Of a stretch of 40,812 nucleotides of DNA, positions 7,207-15,093 are shown in pieces. This stretch comes from an uncultured Anaerobiospirillum sp. (GTDB lineage: Bacteria; Pseudomonadota; Gammaproteobacteria; Enterobacterales; Succinivibrionaceae), in contig CALXXU010000016.1 of NCBI GenBank assembly GCA_944392765.1, positions 1-40,812 on the forward strand, given 5' to 3'. The position numbers and the translations under genes were made by a program. The notes under the pieces were generated by a model, which did not search any database, was not told the DNA's origin, and saw nothing but the letters and a program-made list of their open reading frames with translations. Numbering within the stretch: position 1 is the stretch's first letter; every line of letters begins with the position of its first letter.

Positions 7207-9621
7207 CTAATCGCAATGAGCTGAAATGCCACTCAAGCAAACCTTGATAACGCATTGATCTTCGGCCAGGTACTCATCATCAAGGATTAATACCAAGCGC
7301 GCCGGTACTCCCAAGCGCTGTGCTAGCAGTTTATTAACCCGCTTTAATGCAGTCACAGTAAAATTGCGGTTACCATAGACGCAAACTAACAGTGATGATG
7401 CCGTTTGTACTTCTTGCACCGAGAATAGGAGAGGTTGGAGCGCCCGCGCCCAAGCATCTTCAATAAACTTTTCGCCTTGGCCGACTCCAGAGCTAATGAT
7501 AGTGTGTCCATTGAGCAGCATTCTGAGCTCGGCCAAGTTAAGGTTAATGAACTCGCCTGCTCTTACGGCATCAAGCATCATTGTGACGGCATCGCTAAAG
7601 ATAGAATTGGCTTCGTAGCAAGCGTTAACCACGCTGATATTCTGGCCCAAATTGGTTAGCAGCAAATCGTTGTCAATCACGATGTAGCTGTCAGAATGAG
7701 CCTTGATCTCATTGAGGCATTGCTGCGCCTTTAGTGCACGCTGCGCCCCTTCAAAAGAAAAAGGCTTAATGACCACAGCCACCGTTAGAGCTCCAGATTC
7801 TTGCGCCATTTGAGCAAGCACTGGCGCAACGTTTGAGCCGGACAAACCTCCAGCTCCCGTCGCCACAAATACGAGCTCAGCTCCATCCACATATGGCTGA
7901 AGCTGAGCCCGAATAAGATCAGAGCCCTGACCTTGCTCTGCTTCATCAATAATTTCGGAACCGAGTAAAACCTGAGGAACTTCCTGCAAGCCATCAAGGC
8001 TATTTTCTTGCATATCAACAGCGATAAGCTTAACCGGGGCAAGCTCTTTATCACTGCTTCCTTGAGTATTAAGCCCTGGAATCGCGTTAAGTTGATGCAA
8101 GATCAAAAAACGCAGCATCTTGCAGCCACAGCCGCCCACGCCGAAGATAACCGTCTTAGGGGCTGATGCCACATGTTTTGAGGCTTGTTGCCCAAGCTCG
8201 TCCGCCAAGAGCTTCTCTTCACCAAGGCGCCGATAAATCTGCTGAGCGGTGCCATATGCTAGCCCCAGCTCCGTTTGCACCTCTGTTAGAGTGGGCGTTT
8301 TATTGTGTAACTTGCGATAAGCCTGAACCAAGGCAACTGCTTGCGCATACGTATCCTCACAAGCTCGTTGGGGCGCACAGTCGATCTTGTCCCAAGCTGG
8401 TGATGAGGCACTGCGGGGCAGCTTACGCGCATCAGCATCCGAAATTGCTTGAGGCTTAATCTTGCGGTGGAAAATCTGAGGCTTATCATCATCTAACTCG
8501 TCATCATGACCCAGGCTTGACTGCCGAACCAAGGTTTGGGGCGGCGCCGCACGAAACAAGCCTGATGGCCCCTTACTCAGCGGCGCGGTGTTGAAAGTCT
8601 CTGCTTCCCTTTGGTTCTCGCCACTAGAGGAGTTCGGCGCGCGCTTCGTCATAAAGATGGTCATGACGATCTGGTCTTCGGCAATCTGGTCATCAAAGAC
8701 GATACCGTACTTGCAATCAGCCTCTTCGTCCGCGTAATTCTGAATCTCGCGGTTAAGCTGCTCCCACTTGGAAATGGGGAAGTTGCGATTGATTAGAGCA
8801 GCGACCAAAAGACCGGTAGCACGCTTGATGAGTTCGGGCTCCACTAAGGGTGAGTGCAGCGCGCTTTGCACCGCGGCTGTCACGAAGTTGGGGCCCCTAC
8901 CTTCACCACAGCCAAACATAGCGCGTTCACAGTTGTGCGTTATCGTCAGCACATCCGAAAAATCCAGGAGGCCGATATAACCTGGAAATGTGATCGGATA
9001 GGTGATTCCCCTAACCCCTTGCAGCACAGCTTCGTTCACCGCAGCCCAAGCTTGCTGAAACGCACCTTCTTGAAGCTGATCTGACACCAGCTTGTCTTTG
9101 GCAATCACAAAGCAGGAGTCGACCAGCTGCTCTAGTGCCTCAAGCCCCTGCGCGGCGCGCGTTAGTCGCTGTGGCTCTTCTTGAGACAAAGGGTATGAGG
9201 CAAAGCATAGGGTCAAAGCCCCCGTTGCTTGTGCCAGCTCAGCAATGATGGGAGTAGCGCCAGAGCCCGTCGCACCACCCAGCGCGGTCACGATGATGAT
9301 CAAATCAGAACCACAAAGCGCTTGCTTCAGCTCAGCACGCGTGCTGTTCACAGCAGCGCAAGTTGCGTCTGAAGCACTACCAAAGTCTGAGCTAAAGTCT
9401 GCTCCAATCTGAATTTTGCACGGCGCTGTCGAGCGTGCCAAAACCGTACTGTCACTATCGACCGCCACGAAATCAAGGAGATGAGCATTTCTCAGCTGGG
9501 CGTTGATGAGATATTGCAGCAAAGTACAACCACCACTACCCACTCCGACCACCCTAGTCATGCATTCCTTTGCAAAGTAGTACCCAGAAGATAATTCCTC
9601 CGTTGCGGCGAACTCGTCCAT
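7207..9621 (-). CDS. Z2: FtsZ - winged-helix-like - FtsZ fusion protein
   Basis: An 804-residue protein starting at ATG 9621, with AAGGAG 5 bases upstream; a longer frame from 9711 lacks this support. Domain A (1-328) is an FtsZ with GVGSGGC (26-32), a near-normal signature GGATGSG (115-121) and a T7 loop LLDFSDV (218-224) with both aspartates, so it may still hydrolyse GTP. A linker ends in DDELDDDKPQIFHRKI (373-388), a copy of the FtsZ C-terminal peptide now internal. Residues 423-475 look like a winged helix and align without gaps to the FtsK gamma domain in the part TLTEVQTELGLAYGTAQQIY; a KfrA-like fold is the alternative. Domain B (488-800) is a second FtsZ with GVGGCGC, a weakened signature GGLSGSN (591-597), PFSFEG, and a T7 loop NLNLAEL (693-699) lacking both aspartates. 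It is the first gene of the paralogue operon. DNA binding is inferred. Confidence 0.85.
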   Translation of the reverse strand: MDEFAATEELSSGYYFAKECMTRVVGVGSGGCTLLQYLINAQLRNAHLLDFVAVDSDSTVLARSTAPCKIQIGADFSSDFGSASDATCAAVNSTRAELKQALCGSDLIIIVTALGGATGSGATPIIAELAQATGALTLCFASYPLSQEEPQRLTRAAQGLEALEQLVDSCFVIAKDKLVSDQLQEGAFQQAWAAVNEAVLQGVRGITYPITFPGYIGLLDFSDVLTITHNCERAMFGCGEGRGPNFVTAAVQSALHSPLVEPELIKRATGLLVAALINRNFPISKWEQLNREIQNYADEEADCKYGIVFDDQIAEDQIVMTIFMTKRAPNSSSGENQREAETFNTAPLSKGPSGLFRAAPPQTLVRQSSLGHDDELDDDKPQIFHRKIKPQAISDADARKLPRSASSPAWDKIDCAPQRACEDTYAQAVALVQAYRKLHNKTPTLTEVQTELGLAYGTAQQIYRRLGEEKLLADELGQQASKHVASAPKTVIFGVGGCGCKMLRFLILHQLNAIPGLNTQGSSDKELAPVKLIAVDMQENSLDGLQEVPQVLLGSEIIDEAEQGQGSDLIRAQLQPYVDGAELVFVATGAGGLSGSNVAPVLAQMAQESGALTVAVVIKPFSFEGAQRALKAQQCLNEIKAHSDSYIVIDNDLLLTNLGQNISVVNACYEANSIFSDAVTMMLDAVRAGEFINLNLAELRMLLNGHTIISSGVGQGEKFIEDAWARALQPLLFSVQEVQTASSLLVCVYGNRNFTVTALKRVNKLLAQRLGVPARLVLILDDEYLAEDQCVIKVCLSGISAHCD

Positions 9622-9798
9622 GACAGCTCCTTGCGGTTTTACGAGGCAAGCTACGGCTCCAGCAATCTGCTTGCTCTCGCGCCACGCGGTCACATAAAAA
9701 CTTCGAGCCAAGCAATTTTCAGCTACTATCTAGCCTTTGGTGCCAAGCTCACTTCGACTAAATGCCATCGTTATCTTCAGAAAACTCAGTTAATCGCA

Positions 9799-9825
9799 GT
9801 TAACTTGGGCAATAACCAAGTTAAC
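9799..9825. promoter_or_regulatory. Palindromic operator or leader hairpin upstream of Z2
   Basis: Perfect 10-bp arms GTTAACTTGG and CCAAGTTAAC are separated by 7 bases. It lies about 175 bases before the Z2 start codon and about 40 bases downstream of the -10 box. A further half-like TTAAT/TTAAC motif follows at 9790-9795. It could bind a dimeric repressor or form an mRNA hairpin. Autoregulation by the winged-helix segment of Z2 is a possible but untested link. Confidence 0.45.
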
Positions 9826-9863
9826 GTGATAACCCAAGCCAACAAGGCTTAGTCTCGGATAAG

Positions 9864-9869
9864 ATTATA
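9864..9869 (-). promoter_or_regulatory. Candidate -10 box of the FtsZ-paralogue operon
   Basis: A perfect TATAAT on the minus strand in an AT-rich patch, with transcription expected to begin near 9857. No good -35 box is found at 16-18 bases (AATTCC at 17), so the promoter may be weak or activator-dependent. Confidence 0.4.
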
Positions 9870-10112
9870 GCGATTTTCACTGATAAGGAATTATTATGGC
9901 TTTTTGCTTATGTGATCGAGATCGCGAGATTAATCATATTACCGATTATAAGACTAGTCGCTCACCAAATGACAAGTGACATAGCGCAACGCGCGCAACA
10001 GGTCAGATCTTATTTTGCGAAAAAATTAGCCCCGACCACTCACAGCCATGACCGCTGCTCCCGGCGCCGACATAACCTCAATCCAGCTCCGTATCGTGCT
10101 TGACGCGCACAT

Positions 10113-10140
10113 AGGGCGGCGGCGGGGGTGGTGGGTGGGC
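10113..10140. repeat. G-rich 28-bp dispersed repeat, copy 1
   Basis: Identical to 31408-31435. It contains several G runs (GGGGG, GGG, GGG) and could form a G-quadruplex. A shorter related copy is at about 40665-40685. All copies lie between genes. Confidence 0.6.
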
Positions 10141-10259
10141 TATCTTTTGCTTTCAGGCGCGCCGCCGTTCAAGGCGCTGGGAGCAGCCTCAGCTCAAGTG
10201 GCAGCGCGGCAAGAGACCACGTGCCCGTGCACGCGGATGGCTAGCACTTTGCTGGAGCC

Positions 10260-10297
10260 CAAAGACGACAAAGCCAGTGTCGCGCTGGGCACTGGCT
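10260..10297 (-). terminator. Terminator-like hairpin after ftsZ
   Basis: On the minus strand AGCCAGTG and CACTGGCT (10297-10290 and 10279-10272) form an 8-bp stem with a 10-base loop, directly followed by TTTGTCGTCTTT. It is placed about 48 bases after the ftsZ stop. The T tract is imperfect, so some read-through into the paralogue operon is possible. Confidence 0.5.
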
Positions 10298-10344
10298 TGG
10301 TGAGCGCCTGGAACTTGCCCAGGCTCTGGTTGGGGGGCCTTAGC

Positions 10345-11721
10345 TTAGACCTTCTTACGGAAGATCTGTGGCATCTCAGGATCGGTCCAATCGTCGTTGA
10401 CCTGACCTGGCACCTGGACTTCCTTTTGTGGTTCCAGGGTGTTGGCGTAATGGTTTGGCATACCACCCATTGGCGCACCCATATTAGGACGGATGCGTGG
10501 ATCCATTTGATTTTGTGGCATCTGGTTTGGTGCTACTGCCGCAGGACGACCTGGCATCGGCTGCTGCAATGGTGGACGGGCCGCTGGTTGTTGCTGCGGA
10601 TAGTTTTGAGCGGTACGGAAGAAACCCTGCTCATTGCTCATCTGTGGAGGCACATTGCGTCGGTTGTTGGCGTTGGAGCGCACCGCTGCCATTGGGTTCT
10701 CATTCTTGGCCGAATCACCGCCGGAAATACCGGTGATGAGAATGGTAATGACGATCTGATCTTCGGCAATTTGATCGTCGAAGACGATACCGTACTTGCA
10801 GTCGGCCTCTTCGTCAGCGTAATTCTGAATCTCGCGGTTAATCTGCTCCCACTTGGCAATTGGGAAGTTGCGGTTAACGCGGGCGTTAACTAACAGACCC
10901 GTGGCACTCTTGATGTCCACTTGATCGACCAGCGGCGAGTGAATGGCACGCTGTACGGCGTCCTCAACGAAGTTCGCACCTTGACCGACGCCATTGCCGA
11001 TCATGGCATGGCCACGACCCTTCATAATCGTCAGCACGTCGGAGAAGTCGAGGTTGATATAGCCAGGTGCACTGATCGAATCGGTAATACCCTTGACCGC
11101 GTTGAGCAGCACGTCGTTAGCTTCATTGAAAGCGTTAACGATCGAGATATTAGCACCCAAGTTCTGTAAGAGCTTGTTGTTGTCAATAACGATCAGGGAA
11201 TCAACGTGTTTGGAGAGCTCCGTAATGCCAGCCTCAGCATTGATGAGGTGACGCTTGCCTTCAAAGCTAAATGGCTTAGTAACCACCGCAATCGTTAGTG
11301 CACCAGTCTCCTTGGCGATCTCGGCAATAATTGGAGCAGCGCCAGTACCAGTACCGCCGCCCATACCGGCCGTAATGAAGACCAGATCCGAGCCCTGCAG
11401 GAGTTTCTTAACGTCTTCCTTACTCTCTTCAGCAGCCTTACGACCCTTGTTAGGATCACAGCCAGCACCAAGACCATTGGTGAGCTTGACACCAATTTGG
11501 ACCTTCAGTGGGGCCGTAGAGCGATTGAGTGCTTGTGAGTCGGTATTCACAGCAATAAACTCGACGCCGCTTAAGCTCTGGTTAATCATGTGCTGCAGCG
11601 AATTGCCGCCGCCACCGCCGACACCCAAGACTCTGATCACGCAATCTTTGGCAAAGTGGATGCCAGACTCATTGTTAGCAGCGCTAGACGTCACTGATTC
11701 TAGAGAAAATTGCTGGTCCAT
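10345..11721 (-). CDS. ftsZ: Cell division protein FtsZ (canonical tubulin-like GTPase)
   Basis: A 458-residue bacterial tubulin that polymerises into the Z-ring at midcell. The start is ATG 11721 (MDQQFSLES), with GGGAG 5 bases upstream; a TTG further up is unlikely. All motifs are intact: GVGGGGGN (33-40), GLGAG in T3 (83-87), GGGTGTG (121-127), PFSFEG (150-155) and the catalytic T7 loop NLDFSDV (223-229). A disordered Pro/Gln/Asn-rich linker (333-442) leads to the C-terminal peptide DDWTDPEMPQIFRKKV, which should bind FtsA. It is longer than E. coli FtsZ (383) because of the linker. It has its own promoter and a 509-bp gap from ftsA, unlike the usual tight ftsA-ftsZ coupling. It is the clear parent of the neighbouring paralogues. 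Confidence 0.97.
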   Translation of the reverse strand: MDQQFSLESVTSSAANNESGIHFAKDCVIRVLGVGGGGGNSLQHMINQSLSGVEFIAVNTDSQALNRSTAPLKVQIGVKLTNGLGAGCDPNKGRKAAEESKEDVKKLLQGSDLVFITAGMGGGTGTGAAPIIAEIAKETGALTIAVVTKPFSFEGKRHLINAEAGITELSKHVDSLIVIDNNKLLQNLGANISIVNAFNEANDVLLNAVKGITDSISAPGYINLDFSDVLTIMKGRGHAMIGNGVGQGANFVEDAVQRAIHSPLVDQVDIKSATGLLVNARVNRNFPIAKWEQINREIQNYADEEADCKYGIVFDDQIAEDQIVITILITGISGGDSAKNENPMAAVRSNANNRRNVPPQMSNEQGFFRTAQNYPQQQPAARPPLQQPMPGRPAAVAPNQMPQNQMDPRIRPNMGAPMGGMPNHYANTLEPQKEVQVPGQVNDDWTDPEMPQIFRKKV

Positions 11722-12230
11722 TGGAACTCCCAAATCGTAAGGTACTGTGCATCTAACTTATCTGAAGACTGACGTATTATAACCTTAAAAGCCCAAAAGT
11801 AGCATACCATCCCAAGCACTGAGCGGCGGTAATTACGGGCTTGTCAAGCCTAAAACCATGCGCAATTACGCCCCTATAGCTCAAGGGCGGAGCCCTCACA
11901 AGCACCGAACGTACCAAGCTTTAACTAGGCCGAGCTGATGACCAGGCCCTTTTGGTGCGCTTGAGTGCTTTAATTGGGGGCGCTGCATACGTTTGCATAG
12001 GCACGGTCTGAGCTGCGCTCTACGTTGCGGCCTTACCCCTCAGCTTATGCTGATGGGGCTACGTAATTTTGCACCTGTACGACAAGTTAAGTGTCAAGCT
12101 GTTAGCGCGATCGCACTTAGCTCTATCGTCTTTTACGTAAGGCTTACGCTAAAGTCGCAGCTCGCCCTAGGAATAGCTATTGATTTATTTTTTTTTTGTG
12201 TGTGGGGTGTGCTGCTGCAAACGCTTACGG
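11722..12230. other. Long ftsA-ftsZ gap
   Basis: A 509-bp gap. It holds the candidate ftsZ promoter near 11776, a hairpin at 12036-12058 (CCCCTCAGC/GCTGATGGGG) and an A/T tract just past the ftsA stop (12181-12196). I see no gene. ftsA and ftsZ are usually adjacent, so separate control of ftsZ is likely. Confidence 0.5.
11776..11781 (-). promoter_or_regulatory. Candidate -10 box of the ftsZ promoter
   Basis: A perfect TATAAT on the minus strand, giving a leader of about 48 bases before the ftsZ start. The -35 position (TGCTAC at 17 bases) is poor. Confidence 0.45.
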
Positions 12231-13607
12231 CTAGAGCTCGCCCGAGAGCCAATTGCGGCTCCAGTGGTAGAGCTTGGCCAAAGTGCTATCGCTGTGGCGG
12301 CGATCGTTTTGCAGGTTATAACGGCGATGCTCTTCTTCTTTGAGCGCATAGCCAAAACGCAATAAGCCGATCGCGGTGGCGCCACTGGCGCACAGGACAT
12401 TTTGACTTAAGTCCTCAGCGCTGATATTAGGCGGCAGCACTTGATTGAAATTACACTCGACCGAACGCGGCTTACCCACCTTGATCTTAGGTTTAAGCCC
12501 ATTGGCTGCCAGCTTGCTCGTCGCCAAGTGCTCAAAGCCGGGAGTGCCGGTCACCCCGCCGGTGAAGACGTAACCACTGCCGAAGTTATCACGCATATTC
12601 TGGGAGCGCTTAAAGGTCTCAATGCGCTGCTGAATCAACTGCAAGGTGTCGATCATGCTGTAGGCGATGACATTGGCTAAGTCCTTGTAGGCGATATAGG
12701 CCACCTCTTCAGGATTGCGCGGATCGATCGGCACCTTGAGCATCATATCCTTATCTTTCTCAGGTAAGAGCTTAGGGTGCGCCACTCCGTAGTTACGCTT
12801 TAAGTACTCAGCAATCCCTAAAGGCAGGCCAAAGCGCGTCGCAATTTCGCGCGTGATGCGCGCCCCGCCATAATCAAGACCAAAGGTGTGAATCAGGCAG
12901 GACTTATCGTAGAGCGCCACATTGATCGCGCCCCCGCCCCAATCGACCAAGCACACGCCGATCGCCTTGTCCTCTTCGCTTAGCACCGCATCAGCGGCGG
13001 CAATGCCGTTGTAGATGACATGATCGACGCTGATATCACTTGAGATCATACTGATCGCGCGGCGCAGATTTTGTTCTTGATCCTCGTCGCAGGAAATAGC
13101 ATGAATGCTGACATCGAGGCGCTGGGCACTGAGATCGATCGGATTGACGATCTCACGGGTATCGCCGATCTGATAGCTCTGCGGAATGATGTGAATAATG
13201 CGCTGATACTCGCTAAAGCGATTAGCGGCAGCATTTTCGATCGCGTGCTCACGGTCAGCCTCGGTTACAGCGTGAGTAGGCACGACCGTGCCTCCTTGGA
13301 GGTTGGCCGACTTGATGTAACGCCCGGCGATACCAATATAGCAATGGGTCAGATCGCGTCCGTTTTCCTTATAGTCAGCCACCAAGAGGGCAATCTGATG
13401 GGAGAGTTTGGTCAGATCAGTGATCGCCCCATTGACCACACCCTCGGAGTGGCACTCTGCATAATAGGTCAGGCTCAAGAAGCCATCTTCGTTGACTTCT
13501 CCGGCAATCAGGCGGATCTTGGATGAACCAATATCAAGCGCCACTAAGGCGTCTTGCGTCTCGTCCTCTTGCGCCGTTGCATTCTTCTTTGAGAAAAAAA
13601 AGGACAT
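12231..13607 (-). CDS. ftsA: Cell division protein FtsA (actin-like Z-ring membrane tether)
   Basis: A 458-residue actin-fold ATPase that links FtsZ filaments to the inner membrane and recruits later divisome proteins. Visible features are the phosphate-1 motif ALDIGSSKI (about 23-31), the phosphate-2 motif LVDWGGGAINV, and a C-terminal amphipathic helix ending LYHWSRNWLSGEL that serves as the membrane-targeting sequence. ATG 13607 is preceded by GGGGAG. It is longer than E. coli FtsA (420), mainly in the segment before the amphipathic helix. It lies between ftsQ and ftsZ in the normal dcw order. Confidence 0.96.
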   Translation of the reverse strand: MSFFFSKKNATAQEDETQDALVALDIGSSKIRLIAGEVNEDGFLSLTYYAECHSEGVVNGAITDLTKLSHQIALLVADYKENGRDLTHCYIGIAGRYIKSANLQGGTVVPTHAVTEADREHAIENAAANRFSEYQRIIHIIPQSYQIGDTREIVNPIDLSAQRLDVSIHAISCDEDQEQNLRRAISMISSDISVDHVIYNGIAAADAVLSEEDKAIGVCLVDWGGGAINVALYDKSCLIHTFGLDYGGARITREIATRFGLPLGIAEYLKRNYGVAHPKLLPEKDKDMMLKVPIDPRNPEEVAYIAYKDLANVIAYSMIDTLQLIQQRIETFKRSQNMRDNFGSGYVFTGGVTGTPGFEHLATSKLAANGLKPKIKVGKPRSVECNFNQVLPPNISAEDLSQNVLCASGATAIGLLRFGYALKEEEHRRYNLQNDRRHSDSTLAKLYHWSRNWLSGEL

Positions 13608-13913
13608 TGATTAGCTCCCCTATCCAACTGATCACTCTCAGCAAAGCATTGCCGTGATCATAACCTATTCTCGGCATTCTTCGGCTTGCCGTGCCCGGCT
13701 AAAGCAGAGGCCTGTGATCCCCTTTTAGGTGCGTACGCCGCCTAGCCCCCACGCTCTGCTTGAAGGCCCGCACAACTTGCAGCCCCTCGGACTAATTGCA
13801 AGCCCCTCGGACTACTTGCAAGCTCATCGGACTACTTGCAGGTCAGCGCTACTTACCGGCCCGCGCTACTTGCTGCCTCGCGCCTACTGCCCCAGTACGC
13901 CCCGCTTGCTCTG
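13608..13913. repeat. ftsQ-ftsA gap with three 20-bp tandem repeats
   Basis: A 306-bp gap. Three copies of a 19-20-bp unit (TTGCAAGCCCCTCGGACTAC) run from 13777 to 13835, followed by looser CTACTT-containing copies. No gene is seen. One of several different short tandem repeats in dcw spacers here. Confidence 0.6.
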
Positions 13914-15074
13914 TTATGGGGCCTTAGGGCTTTGTTCCTCAGCGGTGGCCTCAGGCGGCGGGGTTGAGGTGCCGGTGACGCCGTTAAAGTTCGGGTCGCG
14001 CTCGCCCACCGCAAAGCCATTGTCGTAGCGCAGATCGACGTACGAAATCTCGCTTAACTTAAGCTGGGTCTGCGGGAAGGCCAGCAAGAAGCGCTTTAGC
14101 CTAATTAACGGCAGGTTGGCGCTGGTCTCGCGCCCTAAAATCAGCCAAACATCCCCCTCGAGGCGAATGCGATAGCCGCGCACCGCATCAAGATGCACTT
14201 CCTTGATAAAGTACGGCGTACGCGCACACAGGGCAATAAATTGCGCCGCGTGCTGGTAGAGGTCGCCTGCCAGGCTATCGTGAGGCGCACTTAAGATCAC
14301 GAGCGGCAGATCAATCCCCCTGAGGTCAGGGTAAAAGACGCTATCGGTGGTGCTATCGTACACGCCCGAGGTGCGCCAGCGCGCCGAAGGACTGTGCTCA
14401 ACCACTTGCACCTCAATGGTATCAGGAAAGCGCTTGCTGACTGCGACCTTCGCCATCCACGGCATCTGCACCAAGGCATTGTGCAGGCGCGAGAGATCTA
14501 AGGTCACCAGATTCTTGCCGCCCACCAGCTTACCTACAGTGCTGGCAATTTCCTCTTCACTGATGTATTTGAGCTCACCTGAAATCACGACGCGCGCGAC
14601 CGGAAAGGTGCGGCTATCTTGGGTGAAATTGCGCACGAGCACAAAGAGCTCGTAGCTTGCCACCACGGTCAAGACAAAGAGCAACAGACTAAGCAAGAAG
14701 CTGCCGCGACTGCGGCGCCGCCGCGCCCGAGGCTGATAAGCGCGCGTCGGTGCGCGCTGCTTATCGGCAGGCGCTGCGTCCTGTCCCGGTTCAGCCTGAA
14801 CTGGGTCAACCGACGCTGAGTCAATCTGCACCGGCTCAACCTGCGCCTGAACAGCTAGCGCCTGAGCAGACTGTGTTTGAGCATCCTGCGCTTGAACAGA
14901 CTGTGCCTGAACAGACAGTGCCTGAACCGCCTGCGCTTGCTCGGCTTGGTTGGTTGAAGCTGGGCTTGATTTTGGGGGTGGGGCCGCGCCTTCTGTTTGC
15001 TCGGGGCGCACTGAGGCGGCACGTGCTGCTTCAGCCCGTGCTAAATCAGTGTGTTCGGCGCGTCTGACTCCCAC
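13914..15074 (-). CDS. ftsQ: Cell division protein FtsQ with long N-terminal extension
   Basis: A 386-residue bitopic membrane protein that joins FtsL and FtsB in the divisome core. A cytoplasmic part of about 120 residues, rich in Ala/Gln with VQAQ-type repeats (about 45-95), precedes a basic patch (RARRRRSR), a transmembrane helix (about 123-145), the POTRA domain (FPVARVVISGELKYIS) and the beta domain (MPWMAKVAVSKRFPDTIEV). E. coli FtsQ is 276 residues with a cytoplasmic tail of about 25. The GTG start at 15074 follows GAGG and lies 19 bases after murC; a later start inside the repeats cannot be excluded. A short proline-rich C-terminal tail follows. Confidence 0.92.
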   Translation of the reverse strand: MGVRRAEHTDLARAEAARAASVRPEQTEGAAPPPKSSPASTNQAEQAQAVQALSVQAQSVQAQDAQTQSAQALAVQAQVEPVQIDSASVDPVQAEPGQDAAPADKQRAPTRAYQPRARRRRSRGSFLLSLLLFVLTVVASYELFVLVRNFTQDSRTFPVARVVISGELKYISEEEIASTVGKLVGGKNLVTLDLSRLHNALVQMPWMAKVAVSKRFPDTIEVQVVEHSPSARWRTSGVYDSTTDSVFYPDLRGIDLPLVILSAPHDSLAGDLYQHAAQFIALCARTPYFIKEVHLDAVRGYRIRLEGDVWLILGRETSANLPLIRLKRFLLAFPQTQLKLSEISYVDLRYDNGFAVGERDPNFNGVTGTSTPPPEATAEEQSPKAP

Positions 15075-15093
15075 TTTGGTTCTGCCTCAGTCG

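Larger units (their letters stand above)
9622..10344. other. Regulatory gap between ftsZ and the FtsZ-paralogue operon
   Basis: A 723-bp gap without a credible gene. From the ftsZ side it holds a terminator-like hairpin (10260-10297), a G-rich 28-bp sequence (10113-10140) repeated at 31408-31435, an AT-rich stretch with a -10 box (9864-9869) and a strong palindrome (9799-9825). This suggests that the paralogue genes are transcribed separately from the dcw operon. Confidence 0.55.

Noticed and set aside
2515-9621. Paralogues as phage TubZ/PhuZ or eukaryotic-like tubulins
   Set aside because: Their C-terminal domains and tails match the adjacent bacterial FtsZ too closely; no phage genes are nearby.
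9622-9711. N-terminal extension of Z2 (30 residues)
   Set aside because: ATG 9621 has AAGGAG at ideal distance and the same MDEFA start as Z3; the extension has no such support.
10048-10893. Plus-strand 281-residue reading frame over ftsZ
   Set aside because: Antisense shadow of the ftsZ coding region and its terminator area.
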